From Brevibacillus panacihumi W25 (GTDB lineage: Bacteria; Bacillota; Bacilli; Brevibacillales; Brevibacillaceae): DNA of 64,000 nt. Under the pieces are notes generated by a model that was given only the letters and a program-made list of their open reading frames with translations, was not told where the DNA came from and ran no database searches. This document shows, piece by piece, positions 10,771 to 20,560 of this stretch. Each line of letters begins with the position of its first letter. The stretch's first letter is position 1. The translations under genes were made by a program, and so were the position numbers. The stretch is taken from contig NZ_KI629782.1 in the NCBI RefSeq assembly GCF_000503775.1, forward strand, positions 930,001 to 994,000. Reading direction: 5' to 3'.

Positions 10771-11901
10771 TTAGTCGAAGCGCAACTTGTCCTTGCGCAT
10801 GCCGATATTCAGCACAACTCCGATGATTAAAAAGTTGGTGACGAGCGAACTTCCCCCATAGCTGATGAAGGGCAGCGGAATCCCGGTGATCGGCATTAAT
10901 TGGATATTCATCCCGATATTCTCAAAGACCTGGAAGGTAAGCATCCCTACCACTCCGGCGACCACGTATGAACCAAACGGGTCTTTTGCCTCCATCGCGA
11001 TGCGAACCATCCGATAAATCAGGAAGAAGAACAAAATCATCAAAAAGCCAGCTCCGACGAAGCCCATTTTTTCAGCAATAACGGTAAAGATGAAGTCGCT
11101 TTCCCCGACAGGAACCCAACCAAAGCTCGCTTGGGTAGGCGTATCGATTCCTTTCCCAAACAATTGGCCGGAGCCGATCGCGATCAGGGACTGCTTCAAT
11201 TGAAAACCGCGACCCATCGGCTCCAGGTCGGGATTGAGCCAGAATACGACACGGTCCCACTGGTACGGTTTGATGATTTTGAAGAACAGATCCCGCTTAT
11301 ACTCATACAACAAGGTCATTCCCGCAAACAGGCCTCCGACCATCCCCCCTACATAAAGCACGTGGAGCAGGCGAATCCCTCCGACGATCAGCATCGTCGC
11401 GAGCATGCCGGTATAGACCAGAGCCGTTCCGAGATCCGGCTGAATGAGAATCAGGAGCAACGGCACAGCTACCAGCAAAGCGATCGGAATCAGCTTGTAA
11501 AAATAACGGTACCGATGGGGATCCTCCGCCCGTTTTGCCATATACCTGGCGACCATCAGGATCGTAAACAGCTTCATCGGCTCTGAGGGTTGAAACAATA
11601 TCGGCCCCAGGTTGTACCAGCTATGTGTGTTATTGATCGCAGGAGCTTTCAAAACCCCGAGCAACAATATGATTCCAAGCCCGTACAAAACGTAGGAGAG
11701 ATTGGAATAGATCCGGTAGTCAAAAAGAAGGGTTCCTCCCAAGACGATAAAGCCGATCACATACCATAAAACCTGCTGGTTCGCCTTTTCAACCCCTGCC
11801 GCAGAACCGGCAATTCCTACATAACTAAAAGCGCCAAGGGCGACCATTATGATCACAATCGCCCAGTCGATGTTTTTTAGATGTCGTCTTTCCAGGTCCA
11901 T
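10771..11901 (-). CDS. rodA: Rod-shape SEDS glycosyltransferase RodA
   Basis: This 376-residue SEDS family integral membrane protein has about ten hydrophobic segments. It polymerises lipid II together with its cognate class B PBP during side-wall elongation. Family motifs include NNTHSWYNLG, LIQPDLGTALVYTG, GRGFQLKQSLIAIGSGQLFGKG and the C-terminal TGIPLPFISYGGSSL. RodA rather than FtsW or SpoVE is chosen because it lies in one cluster with mreBCD, PBP2 and minCD. The open frame extends to 12000, but the ATG at 11901 has a TAGGAGG site and gives a standard N-terminus. Confidence 0.92.
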   Translation of the reverse strand: MDLERRHLKNIDWAIVIIMVALGAFSYVGIAGSAAGVEKANQQVLWYVIGFIVLGGTLLFDYRIYSNLSYVLYGLGIILLLGVLKAPAINNTHSWYNLGPILFQPSEPMKLFTILMVARYMAKRAEDPHRYRYFYKLIPIALLVAVPLLLILIQPDLGTALVYTGMLATMLIVGGIRLLHVLYVGGMVGGLFAGMTLLYEYKRDLFFKIIKPYQWDRVVFWLNPDLEPMGRGFQLKQSLIAIGSGQLFGKGIDTPTQASFGWVPVGESDFIFTVIAEKMGFVGAGFLMILFFFLIYRMVRIAMEAKDPFGSYVVAGVVGMLTFQVFENIGMNIQLMPITGIPLPFISYGGSSLVTNFLIIGVVLNIGMRKDKLRFD

Positions 11902-12042
11902 TTCTTTCCTCCTAGACCAAATGGCTTCAACCGTCCAATGGAAAACACGGCCTTTTCGCCCTAGTCCAGTAGCGAAAACCCGCGTTCGCGAAAAAGTCAT
12001 TCAAAAAGTAGAACGGAGCCCAGTATTTCGGCAGGAAAGAAA

Positions 12043-12070
12043 TAGGAAAGAACAGGAATGCTCCTGTTCC
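12043..12070 (-). terminator. Weak hairpin between minD and rodA
   Basis: GAACAGGA/TCCTGTTC stem (12050-12057 with 12062-12069) followed by an interrupted T-rich stretch (TTTCCTATTTCTTT) on the minus strand. It may partly terminate transcription and lower rodA relative to min genes. Confidence 0.45.
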
Positions 12071-12078
12071 GTTCTACC

Positions 12079-12873
12079 CTATTTCAGTCCAAAGAATTTG
12101 CGCATTTTTTGAAACACGCCCTTTTTTTCTTCCAAGGGCAGAAGCGGTACCGCTTCCCCCAGTAATCTGCGGGCGATATTGCGGTACGCGATCGAAGCCC
12201 GTGATTCGTGATTCATCACGGCTGGCTCGCCCTGATTCGCCGATTTAATGACATGATCATCATCGGGTACAACGCCCACCAAGTCAATGGCTAACAAATC
12301 CAGAATATCCTCTACATCCAGCATTTCACCATTTTTGACCATATGGGAACGCACCCGGTTGATAACCAGCTTCGGCATGCCAACCTTTTCTCTCTCCAAC
12401 AAGCCAATAATTCGATCCGCATCGCGGACTGCAGCTTTTTCTGGTGTTGTGACCACGATGGCTTGATCAGCCCCTGCCACGGCGTTGCGGAAGCCTTGCT
12501 CAATGCCTGCAGGGCAATCGATGACGACGTAGTCGAACTCGCGCTTCAACTGCGTAATGATTTCTTCCATTTGTTCAGGTGTAATCGCATTTTTGTCTTT
12601 GGTCTGCGCTGCCGGCAAAAGGCTTAGGTTTTCAAAACGCTTATCTTTGATCAAAGCCTGCTGCAAACGGCAGGCGCCTTCTGCGACATCCACCAGGTCG
12701 TAGATAATCCGGTTTTCCAACCCCATCACCACGTCGAGGTTGCGTAGCCCAATATCCGTATCGACCATACATACTTTTTGTCCCATCAAGGCAAGCGCTG
12801 TGCCCAAATTGGCGGAAGTGGTTGTCTTTCCCACGCCGCCTTTCCCTGAAGTTACGACAATTCCGATCCCCAC
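12079..12873 (-). CDS. minD: Septum-site determining protein MinD
   Basis: This 264-residue deviant-Walker ATPase begins MGIGIVVTSGKGGVGKTTT, with the signature lysine and P-loop. It contains MVDTDIGLRNLD and VIDCPAGIEQGF and ends in an amphipathic helix (VFQKMRKFFGLK) that attaches it to the membrane when ATP is bound. With MinC it blocks FtsZ rings away from midcell. The frame is open upstream to 12903, but the GTG at 12873, 7 nt behind AGGGGG, gives the canonical N-terminus. It follows minC by 26 nt. Confidence 0.96.
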   Translation of the reverse strand: MGIGIVVTSGKGGVGKTTTSANLGTALALMGQKVCMVDTDIGLRNLDVVMGLENRIIYDLVDVAEGACRLQQALIKDKRFENLSLLPAAQTKDKNAITPEQMEEIITQLKREFDYVVIDCPAGIEQGFRNAVAGADQAIVVTTPEKAAVRDADRIIGLLEREKVGMPKLVINRVRSHMVKNGEMLDVEDILDLLAIDLVGVVPDDDHVIKSANQGEPAVMNHESRASIAYRNIARRLLGEAVPLLPLEEKKGVFQKMRKFFGLK

Positions 12874-12899
12874 ATCCGTTCCCCCTATTCCATCAACCC

Positions 12900-13613
12900 T
12901 CATGCTTTTGTCTCTCCCAGCTCAGGGCGAATCCGTGACAGATAGTTCATCTTGGCGACGAGCATCGTCTCATTTTCCAGATAGGCAAATTCGGTCCCGC
13001 CAGAATTCTGGGTCCATTCGTCTCCCGGTTTGCTAACCACCTCAGCGATTCGCAATTGGGTCGGACTCATCACGGCAGCCGCAATAATGGCTTCGGTATC
13101 TCCCGAAATGCCTGCATGGGCATAGCCCCGCAAATGGCCCAATACGTAAATGTTCCCGGTGCTGCGAATCGTACCACCCGGATTGACATCTCCCAAAAGC
13201 AGAATATCTCCGTCTGATTCCAGCACCTGCCCAGAACGAATCGTATGCACCTGCACATGAAACTGAGACTTTAGACGCTCGGCGAAAGCCTCTTCCTTGG
13301 TAATGACATCGGCTTCAACCAGGTGAATCACCAGATTGCCCTTTTGCCGGATAATCTTTGTCAATTCCTCTTGCTGCTCCGGTGTGCAGTATCGCTTGCC
13401 TAGCTTGATCGATACCCGTATCAACGGACCAGATAAAATTTGTTGGTGGCTATGCTCTATTTTTTCACGCAAATCGGCCAACAGTTCATCGAAGGAACAA
13501 GTATCGTCCATAAAGAAGACAAGACCTTCTTTTGTTCCTTTGATGGTGACCTTGCTCTTCACAGTCGTCACCGGTTTCACCTCGACCGATACCATTCGCC
13601 ATCCGGCAATCAC
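12900..13613 (-). CDS. minC: Septum-site determining protein MinC
   Basis: This protein of up to 237 residues has an N-terminal MinC domain (about 20-105) and a C-terminal beta-helical domain (about 125-225). The C-terminal domain includes VLESDGDILLLGDVNPGGTI and GHLRGYAHAG, the conserved MinD-binding and dimerisation region. MinC inhibits FtsZ polymerisation and needs MinD for membrane recruitment. The start is uncertain: a GTG at 13613 has a poorly spaced ribosome site and an ATG at 13595 is an equally good choice. It is directly downstream of PBP2 and upstream of minD. Confidence 0.94.
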   Translation of the reverse strand: MIAGWRMVSVEVKPVTTVKSKVTIKGTKEGLVFFMDDTCSFDELLADLREKIEHSHQQILSGPLIRVSIKLGKRYCTPEQQEELTKIIRQKGNLVIHLVEADVITKEEAFAERLKSQFHVQVHTIRSGQVLESDGDILLLGDVNPGGTIRSTGNIYVLGHLRGYAHAGISGDTEAIIAAAVMSPTQLRIAEVVSKPGDEWTQNSGGTEFAYLENETMLVAKMNYLSRIRPELGETKA

Positions 13614-13658
13614 TTTCCTGCTCTGCTGAAAAATTTGCCGAAACTGCTCGATTCGCGT

Positions 13659-16094
13659 CTACTTGGCTGACTGAGCAGGAGTCTGTACAGGGGGAGCAGT
13701 CAAAACTCCTGGGTTCAACTCGTTATACGCTTCAAGCAAGCGTCGGGATACAGGCCCTGTCGCGGCGGAGCTGGATGTACCGTCGCGCAAGCTGTTGGGA
13801 GCGACGACCACAAACACCAACTGTGGATTCTCATAAGGTGCAAAGCCGACGAGCAACGCATTCTCAGCCTTTCGCCCTGTCTGAGCCGTACCTGATTTGG
13901 CAGCCACATTGAAAGGCAGACCGACGAAATCTCTGGAAGCGGTACCGCCCGGCTGTGTCACCATCCGCATCCCTTCCTTGACTACCTGGAGGTGCTTCGG
14001 ATCGATCGTAACGCGATTCAAAACCTCTGGTTCGATTACACTCAGCGTTTGTCCAGGCTCTTTCGGGTCTGTTGTACCACGGCGAATCTCTTTGACCAGA
14101 TGCGGACGAATCCGATAGCCGCCATTGGCAATCGTGGAAACGTACTGTCCGATCTGCATCGGAGTGAACAGATCGTATTGGCCAATAAACGCATCCGCCA
14201 AGTTCCCGTAGTTCAGGTAAGGATTCTCCCAGCCTTTCTTTTCTCCTGGCAGGTCGATACCTGTCTTCACGCCCAAACCGAACTGAGCATTGTAGTAATC
14301 CAGAATACGGAACTGGTTTTGCCATGGGCTGGATTTTTTCAACAGGCGATCCGCCATGATGTACATGTAGGTATTATTGGATACCTGCAACGCACGTCGG
14401 GCATTTACAGAACCGTGTCCGCCCGCCCTCCAGTTGCGCTTGTAGGCTGTCCCTACATAATAGCCACCCGAATCATAGATCGTCTCTGATGGATTTGTCA
14501 GGCCTTCCTGCAACGAAATCATGAGCGAAAGCGGTTTGTACGTGGATGCAGGTGGATATGGCGTATAAATGAAATCATTCAACTCATTGGGCAAAATCAA
14601 GGAACTGTAATTCTCATTGAACTTTTTACGATCATAATAAAGATTGAGATCGTAATCCGGGTAGCTGGCCATTGCCAGGATCTCTCCTGTGTTCGGGTTC
14701 ATCACCAGCACATGCGTCTTGTTGTATTCCTTTGGTGTTGAGGGGAGCTTTTTGTACTTCTCGACCTCTTCTTTCAAGATCGCCTCTACCCTGCTTTGGA
14801 AACGCCAATCCAGTGCAAGGACGAGATCATTTCCAGGTTGTGCGGGTTGTCGCATCGTTTTTTCTACCGACTCGGAATTCTTGTTGACGTGCACGTCCAT
14901 AATCCCGTCCTTGCCGCGCAGATAGCGTTCGTAATAAGCTTCCAGCCCCGTGATGCCGACGCGATCAATGGCATTGTACCCTTGTGCCATGTACTCTTTT
15001 AAGCTTTGCGGCGGAATGGCATTGATGTAGCCGAGAATATGGGTGGCAAATCCCGTTCCATCCGGATCCGGCATAATCTGCCGAACCGCTTCCAGCTCTA
15101 CACTGATCCCCGGCAGTTCGGTACGCCGTTCCTCGATTTGAAACATTTCCTCCTGGGTGATGTTCACCTTGACCCGTCTGGGAATATAGCTTGCCAATTG
15201 CGGAGAACGCATCTCCTGCAGCAAGGACAGCTTATGCCATTGGTGGAGTCGCTGCTCATCAGTCAACGGCAGGGTAATGTCCAGATCAAAAAGAGAGGCG
15301 AGGCGCAGCAGGTCCATATCCGACTTCCCGTTCAACTGTGCTGGTGTAGGAAGCTGCCGCAGCTGAGCCTGTACTTCCTTAATCAAATCTTCGCGATCCT
15401 CTTTATCAAGAGTCAATTTCATCGGTAGATTCGCTTTAAAGGCTTGCTTGAAAATTTCCCAGTCATTCACGTCATCATAGGTAATGTCGCTGCCATTGGC
15501 CTCGGAATAAGCATTGAGCTTTTTCACTACATCAGTGCGTTCTTTTTCCGTAAAGGGAGAACGAACGCGAAGCCCGGCGTACATCGCTGTCTTGACCAAA
15601 TCGAAATCCTTCATGCCAGCCACCTGATTTACATCTGGAAGACGCGTCAGCATGGGGATAATCTTCTCTTTCAATGCGTTGGTCTCTTCCCGCTTAAAGC
15701 CGACGGGCAGCGTCGAACGCAATTCAATCGTCTTCTTCAAAAGTTCCTTGTCCGTTCCGATCTTGCTGTCGTCGGGCACCAAAATCTGCGCCAGACGATC
15801 TGCCACCTTCTCCTCATCGATATCCTGTCCCTGCTCCTCAACGTACTGTACTGTGTAGACAGGCTTGTTCGAGACGAGCACAACCCCGTTCTTGTCGAGA
15901 ATTCTCCCGCGCGGGGCCGGTATCGGCAGTTCGCGAATACTGAACTTCTCCAATTCATGGCGATACTGTTCACCTTCTACCAGCTGAACATAGGCGAGTC
16001 GCAGAATGATCGTGGCAAAAAACAAGAAGACGATGACGAACAAGATATTGAGTCGGATGGGGATCGTCGGTTTCTGTTTTTTCTCCTCTTCCAT
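13659..16094 (-). CDS. mrdA: Class B penicillin-binding protein 2 (elongation transpeptidase)
   Basis: This is an 811-residue bitopic transpeptidase with one membrane helix (about 15-35) and PRGRILDKNG at 61-70 opening the pedestal domain. The transpeptidase domain has all three motifs: catalytic serine in STYK, SNN, and KSGTAQTG. It crosslinks peptidoglycan during rod elongation with RodA. It is about 100 residues longer than B. subtilis PbpA (716). The extra length lies in the pedestal, where two stretches of about 70 residues (127-195 and 222-290) look like copies of one another. The gene lies between mreD and minC. Confidence 0.94.
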   Translation of the reverse strand: MEEEKKQKPTIPIRLNILFVIVFLFFATIILRLAYVQLVEGEQYRHELEKFSIRELPIPAPRGRILDKNGVVLVSNKPVYTVQYVEEQGQDIDEEKVADRLAQILVPDDSKIGTDKELLKKTIELRSTLPVGFKREETNALKEKIIPMLTRLPDVNQVAGMKDFDLVKTAMYAGLRVRSPFTEKERTDVVKKLNAYSEANGSDITYDDVNDWEIFKQAFKANLPMKLTLDKEDREDLIKEVQAQLRQLPTPAQLNGKSDMDLLRLASLFDLDITLPLTDEQRLHQWHKLSLLQEMRSPQLASYIPRRVKVNITQEEMFQIEERRTELPGISVELEAVRQIMPDPDGTGFATHILGYINAIPPQSLKEYMAQGYNAIDRVGITGLEAYYERYLRGKDGIMDVHVNKNSESVEKTMRQPAQPGNDLVLALDWRFQSRVEAILKEEVEKYKKLPSTPKEYNKTHVLVMNPNTGEILAMASYPDYDLNLYYDRKKFNENYSSLILPNELNDFIYTPYPPASTYKPLSLMISLQEGLTNPSETIYDSGGYYVGTAYKRNWRAGGHGSVNARRALQVSNNTYMYIMADRLLKKSSPWQNQFRILDYYNAQFGLGVKTGIDLPGEKKGWENPYLNYGNLADAFIGQYDLFTPMQIGQYVSTIANGGYRIRPHLVKEIRRGTTDPKEPGQTLSVIEPEVLNRVTIDPKHLQVVKEGMRMVTQPGGTASRDFVGLPFNVAAKSGTAQTGRKAENALLVGFAPYENPQLVFVVVAPNSLRDGTSSSAATGPVSRRLLEAYNELNPGVLTAPPVQTPAQSAK

Positions 16095-16131
16095 CCATCT
16101 TGCCCCCCTCTTGGTTTCGTTTCACACCAGA

Positions 16132-16659
16132 CTATTCCTTCGCAGACAAGTCCTTCTTCGACTCTATCATTTTGCATAGACGCCTGATCGGCATATAAAT
16201 CACAAGGGTAAACAAGCCGTTCAGGACAACTGTCGGCAGGATCTGGCTGCTCAAAATCCACTGGACGTCATGCGGAGCCAGGGAAAACATCCGATACATG
16301 CTGTACAGAAGCCACTCATGGCCAAAAATGACCAGAATGCTGGTGATGATAACCATGCCAAACCCTCGCTGAAACAACAGCACGATCATGCCAGAGAAGT
16401 AGCTGGCCAGCATCATGGAGACAGAGTATATCCCAATTACCTGACCGTACAGAACATCTTGCAAGAAGCCAAATGCCAGCCCGTAGTACAAGCCTTCACG
16501 CCTGCCTAAAAACATGGAGATCAAAATGGTGCATACAAGCGCAAATCGGGGTACTGTCATCCATGACAGCCCCCCCGTTGAAGGTGAAATCACTTGCACG
16601 ACGGTCCCCTCCAGCACAAACAGCAGCAACACCATAGCGGTCATGAGCAGGCGAGCCAT
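16132..16659 (-). CDS. mreD: Rod-shape determining protein MreD
   Basis: This 175-residue hydrophobic protein has about five membrane segments. The segment GRREGLYYGLAFGFLQDVLYG is the best conserved part of MreD, which belongs to the Rod complex with MreB, MreC, RodA and PBP2. Its ATG directly abuts the mreC stop (TAAATG), implying coupled translation. Identification rests mainly on this segment and on position, since the family is poorly conserved. Confidence 0.92.
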   Translation of the reverse strand: MARLLMTAMVLLLFVLEGTVVQVISPSTGGLSWMTVPRFALVCTILISMFLGRREGLYYGLAFGFLQDVLYGQVIGIYSVSMMLASYFSGMIVLLFQRGFGMVIITSILVIFGHEWLLYSMYRMFSLAPHDVQWILSSQILPTVVLNGLFTLVIYMPIRRLCKMIESKKDLSAKE

Positions 16660-17643
16660 TTATTGCCCACCCCCGTTGGCAGGTGTACCCTGATTGACAG
16701 TGCCGGAGGAGTTCATCGTTCCAGCGGCATTCGAGTTCGTCTGGCCTTCGGGATTCGTCGGAATGACTTCCCCGTTCGGCGAGATGGAGAAATTACGTTC
16801 GACCACCATCACTTCGTTTAATTGCGTGAAGTCGGCGCTTGGCTGTACATAGGCAGTCTGCGTCAAGCCGTAATCATCCGGCTCTACGCGTACGACGTAT
16901 CCGATCGGCAGATTTCGCGGAATGACACCTCCGAGACCGGAAGTGACCACCTGTTGCTTTGCTTCAATTTTCTGTCCCCAAGGAATTTTCCGCATGATGA
17001 GAAGACGCTCCTGCGGGTCGTATTCCTCGACGACTCCACTAACGTTGTGATACGTGGCTACCCCGTCGACAACCTGTTGAGTCTGGATGTCGGCAGAAAT
17101 ATGATTCCTGCGTTCATAGCTGGTCAATAATTCAACCGTCGATGAAAAGTTAGCGACACTTTGTACGCGACCAATCATCCCTTTTGCTGTGATTACAGCC
17201 ATGTCCTTCTTGATGCCGTGCTTGAGACCTCTATCAATTGTGATCACATTGTTCCAGGTGTCCGGATTGCGGGCCACCACCTCGGCAAAACGCAATTGGT
17301 AGAGCTTCAAGCTTTCTTTCGCATTCAATTGTTCCCGCAATCGATCGTTTTCCGCTTTGAGATCATGCAGCTCGGCTGTCAGGCGGGCATTTTGGTCCAG
17401 ACTCGCCTTCAAAGCCTTGTTTTCCTCATAGACGCTATAGGCGTCCTCTACTTCCTTAAAAAAGCCGGAAACAGCCTGGGCAGGACGATAAAAAACGCCC
17501 TGCACCCAACTGAATGTATCTTTGAAAAACATTTCAGGCCAGGTCAGGCTCTCTCGTTCTCGAGAAGTGAAGCCCACGACCGAGATGAGCAGGACCAAGC
17601 CTACAAGTACAATAATAAGCCGCTTGTTCCCGAAAAACGACAT
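16660..17643 (-). CDS. mreC: Rod-shape determining protein MreC
   Basis: This 327-residue bitopic protein has a membrane helix at about 8-24, a coiled coil at about 70-115 (KALKASLDQNARLTAELHDL) and the extracytoplasmic beta-barrel domain, with ITIDRGLKHGIKKDMAVI and TSGLGGVIPRNLPIG. It activates and organises the PBP2-RodA synthase. The last 40 residues are low complexity (Asn, Gly, Thr). It follows mreB by 14 nt. Confidence 0.96.
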   Translation of the reverse strand: MSFFGNKRLIIVLVGLVLLISVVGFTSRERESLTWPEMFFKDTFSWVQGVFYRPAQAVSGFFKEVEDAYSVYEENKALKASLDQNARLTAELHDLKAENDRLREQLNAKESLKLYQLRFAEVVARNPDTWNNVITIDRGLKHGIKKDMAVITAKGMIGRVQSVANFSSTVELLTSYERRNHISADIQTQQVVDGVATYHNVSGVVEEYDPQERLLIMRKIPWGQKIEAKQQVVTSGLGGVIPRNLPIGYVVRVEPDDYGLTQTAYVQPSADFTQLNEVMVVERNFSISPNGEVIPTNPEGQTNSNAAGTMNSSGTVNQGTPANGGGQ

Positions 17644-17657
17644 GCCCAGACCTCCGT

Positions 17658-18701
17658 TTATTTACCCCGTTTTTGTCGGGAAGAGGTGATACCGGTCTTG
17701 GACGTGAACAGGTGCATGTTCTCCAGTGCGCGTCCTGTCCCAATCGCCACACAATCCAAGGCGTTTTCTGCGATATGGACGGGCATCCCCGTTTCCGTGC
17801 TCAACAAACGGTCCATGTTTCGCAGCAAGGCCCCTCCACCAGTCAGTACAATCCCCCGATCCATAATATCTGCAGCCAGCTCAGGCGGGCTTTTTTCCAA
17901 TGTAACTTTGACAGCTTCCACGATGGCAGCCACTGTCTCAGCCAATGCTTCGGCGATTTCGGTGCTGCTGACGGTCAGCGTTTTGGGCAGTCCTGTCACC
18001 AGGTCTCGCCCGCGAATTTCTACGGTCTCTACTTCCTCCGGTGCGATCGCAGAACCAATCTCCTGTTTGAGCGTCTCTGCCGTACGCTCTCCGATCATCA
18101 GATTATAGCGGCGTTTGATATACTGGATGATCGCCTCATCCATCTCGTCGCCAGCTACACGAATAGAACGCGAGGTGACAATTCCCCCCAAGGAGATGAT
18201 CGCCACTTCGGTGGTCCCTCCTCCGATGTCTACGACCATGCTGCCTGTCGGTTCCCAGACAGGAAGATCTGCTCCGATAGCGGCAGCAAATGGCTCCTCA
18301 ATCGTATACGCCTCTTTTGCTCCAGCCTGTTTTGTCGCATCCTCTACCGCCCGCTTCTCTACGGCTGTAATCCCGGAAGGTACGCATACCATGACGTTGG
18401 GACGGCGGTTGAACATGCCTTGGTTTTTTTGCGCCTGATTAATGAAATAGCGCATCATAGTCGCTGTGGTATCGAAGTCGGCAATGACACCGTCTTTCAT
18501 GGGACGGACGGCTACGATATTACCCGGCGTACGTCCAATCATGTTTTTCGCTGCATTTCCCACCGCTTCAATTGAATTGTTGTTTGTGCGAATCGCCACA
18601 ACGGATGGTTCCCGAACGACGATTCCTTTTCCTTTTACAAAGACAAGTGTATTAGCAGTACCCAGGTCAATCCCCAAGTCACGAGTAAATCCACCAAACA
18701 T
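17658..18701 (-). CDS. mreB: Rod-shape determining protein MreB
   Basis: This 347-residue bacterial actin homologue has the phosphate-binding motifs [10 protein letters not shown] near the N-terminus and [16 protein letters not shown] in the middle, and the adenosine motif [12 protein letters not shown] near residue 285. It forms membrane filaments that orient the elongation machinery. AAGGAG precedes the ATG. It is the first gene of the mreBCD-PBP2-minCD-rodA cluster. Bacilli may have Mbl and MreBH paralogues, but the position identifies this copy as MreB. Confidence 0.97.
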   Translation of the reverse strand: MFGGFTRDLGIDLGTANTLVFVKGKGIVVREPSVVAIRTNNNSIEAVGNAAKNMIGRTPGNIVAVRPMKDGVIADFDTTATMMRYFINQAQKNQGMFNRRPNVMVCVPSGITAVEKRAVEDATKQAGAKEAYTIEEPFAAAIGADLPVWEPTGSMVVDIGGGTTEVAIISLGGIVTSRSIRVAGDEMDEAIIQYIKRRYNLMIGERTAETLKQEIGSAIAPEEVETVEIRGRDLVTGLPKTLTVSSTEIAEALAETVAAIVEAVKVTLEKSPPELAADIMDRGIVLTGGGALLRNMDRLLSTETGMPVHIAENALDCVAIGTGRALENMHLFTSKTGITSSRQKRGK

Positions 18702-18761
18702 ACGAAAACTCCTTCCAATATTTGACAGTAGCGAGCCGGTAATTTGTGAAATAACTATGAT

Positions 18762-19460
18762 TTACATATACCCTTGCTCTTTCATGCTGATGTATTTGCC
18801 ATCCCCGATAATCACATGATCCAAAAGAGATATCCCAACCAATTCGCCTGCTTCCCGCAATGTATGCGTAACCGCGATATCTTCCCTGCTTGGAGTCGGA
18901 TCGCCACTCGGATGATTATGTAAGCAGATCACAGATGCGCTGCTTCGCCGAATTGCTTCCTTAAACACTTCACGAGGATGCACAATTGAGGAGTCCAGAC
19001 TTCCTACAAAAATCGTCTGTTTGCCAATGACATGGTTTTTTGTATTTAGAAATAGACAAACAAAATGTTCTTGCGTCAGATGGGCAAGCTCTGGAGCCAT
19101 CAGTTCGGCCACATCCCTCGGCAAACGAATCGCAGCACGTCTTTGCCTTGGGGTACTGTGCAAGCGGCGCCCCAGTTCCAAAGCGGCTTGCAGTTCGATC
19201 GCCTTGACCTGACCGATTCCTTTTATCTCCGTCAGCTCCGAATGAGCTGCTTGAGCCAGTCCGTGCAGATCACCAAAGGTAGCGAGCAAACGAGCAGCGA
19301 GCTGATAAGCCGTCTCATTCTCCCTCCCTGTACGCAACAAGATGGCTAAAAGCTCCGTGTCCGATAAATGAATGGCTCCCACTCGGAGTAGTCTCTCCCG
19401 GGGACGATCATAGTAAGGGACGTTTTTCAGGACGGTTTTGTTACAGGTATTTGTTGACAT
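18762..19460 (-). CDS. radC: RadC family JAB-domain protein
   Basis: This 232-residue protein has an N-terminal helix-hairpin-helix region (about 55-85, ELTEIKGIGQVKAIEL) and a C-terminal JAB/MPN domain with metal-binding motif HNHPSGDPTPSRED near 174-187. Despite the name, a DNA repair role for RadC is not established, and the function remains unclear. It lies between maf and mreB as in B. subtilis. GGAGG lies 8 nt before the ATG. Confidence 0.94.
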   Translation of the reverse strand: MSTNTCNKTVLKNVPYYDRPRERLLRVGAIHLSDTELLAILLRTGRENETAYQLAARLLATFGDLHGLAQAAHSELTEIKGIGQVKAIELQAALELGRRLHSTPRQRRAAIRLPRDVAELMAPELAHLTQEHFVCLFLNTKNHVIGKQTIFVGSLDSSIVHPREVFKEAIRRSSASVICLHNHPSGDPTPSREDIAVTHTLREAGELVGISLLDHVIIGDGKYISMKEQGYM

Positions 19461-19567
19461 TTTCCTCGCCTCCAGCCATTCCCATCTATTGCTTGAAAAC
19501 GGCTGCGTGAGGTTGCGATCATGCAGAATAATACCCTAGCCGCTAGAAACCAAAGCAAGCTCAAAAC

Positions 19568-20152
19568 TTACAAAACCTGGATGCCGAAGCGTGAGAGCAT
19601 CGAGGCTGTCAGACGCAGAGGCAGACCGACAACCGTGAAGTAATCACCCTCGATCCCTTCGACCAGCGTCGCTCCGATTCCCTGGATCGCGTAAGAACCA
19701 GCCTTGTCCATCGGTTCACGGGTAGCGATATACGCGCGGATCTCATCTGGTGCGAGCGGACGAATCCTTACCTGTGTACGGGAATGGGTAACCTCTGATT
19801 GCCCGCTTTCGGCGTCAATCAGAGCGATTCCGCTGTAAACAGTATGTTCACACCCTTGCAAAGCATGCAGCATGCGATAAGCATCTTCATCGTCCACAGG
19901 CTTGCCCAAGATTTCACCATCCAACACGACGATCGTATCCGAGCCGAGAACAACGCCTTCTGTCAAGCCAGAAGCGATTTTTCGGGCTTTGCGCAACGCT
20001 AGTTCCTCTACGATTTCCTGCGGCTGCATGCCCGGATCTGTCGTCTCGTCCACATCGCTGGATTGAATGCTAAAGGACAAGCCAAGTGTCTGCAACAACT
20101 CTTTGCGTCGCGGTGAGGACGACGCAAGAATGAGCATTTTTTCTTGTTTCAT
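19568..20152 (-). CDS. maf: Maf-type nucleotide pyrophosphatase
   Basis: This 194-residue house-cleaning NTP pyrophosphatase starts with LASSSPRRKELLQTLG and contains VLGSDTIVVLDGEILGKP, DAYRMLHALQG and DKAGSYAIQGIG, all family signatures. Maf hydrolyses dTTP, UTP and modified pyrimidine nucleotides, keeping them out of nucleic acids; in B. subtilis overexpression blocks septation. It is next to radC and the spoIIB-like gene, matching B. subtilis order. Confidence 0.95.
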   Translation of the reverse strand: MKQEKMLILASSSPRRKELLQTLGLSFSIQSSDVDETTDPGMQPQEIVEELALRKARKIASGLTEGVVLGSDTIVVLDGEILGKPVDDEDAYRMLHALQGCEHTVYSGIALIDAESGQSEVTHSRTQVRIRPLAPDEIRAYIATREPMDKAGSYAIQGIGATLVEGIEGDYFTVVGLPLRLTASMLSRFGIQVL

Positions 20153-20164
20153 CTGTCATACTCC

Positions 20165-20404
20165 CTACTTCAGTCGTCGATGTATCCAAAACGCGAGGGC
20201 AAGGCCCCCGATACTTGCCAGGTTTAGCTTAAACTGAAAGTTCAGGTCGTACTTCACAATCTCCAAATCCGCAGCGGGTGACCAGCTTATCATTTTACTC
20301 TTGGTCAAGAACGGAATCCAGGGACTCAGGATTTCGCCCATAATGCTGCCAAAAAGCATTCCGCAAATCAATAGAAAAACTAGTGTAAGCGTCTCTTTCC
20401 CCAT
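20165..20404 (-). CDS. DUF4321 small membrane protein
   Basis: This 79-residue protein has two hydrophobic segments (about 5-25 and 58-74) and a polar middle. It fits the DUF4321 family, small membrane proteins found between spoIIB-like genes and maf in Bacillales. The open frame extends to 20560, but the ATG at 20404 is preceded by GGGAG and gives the normal family size. It lies 12 nt before maf and is probably cotranscribed. The function is unknown. Confidence 0.8.
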   Translation of the reverse strand: MGKETLTLVFLLICGMLFGSIMGEILSPWIPFLTKSKMISWSPAADLEIVKYDLNFQFKLNLASIGGLALAFWIHRRLK

Positions 20405-20507
20405 GTTTCCACTCCCAAAAACCGCAAAGGGATTCACATTAACCAACCCTAAGTGTAGCAAAAGGGAGAGGGTGAAACAATCCCCGGTTGCTCTTGGTAG
20501 TAACTGT

Positions 20508-20550
20508 ATAAAAAGAAAAGACTTCCCGCAAGAAAACTTGGCGGAAGCCT
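20508..20550 (-). terminator. Terminator after spoIIB
   Basis: A stem of CTTCC...AAG with CTTG...GAAG, containing an internal mismatch, is followed on the minus strand by TCTTTTCTTTTT. It starts about 10 nt after the SPOR-domain gene. Confidence 0.6.
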
Positions 20551-20560
20551 TTGCGCACAT

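Noticed and set aside
19461..19567. Gap between maf and radC as a possible regulatory RNA
   Set aside because: No stable hairpin, T-run or promoter-like pair could be seen in the 107 nt.
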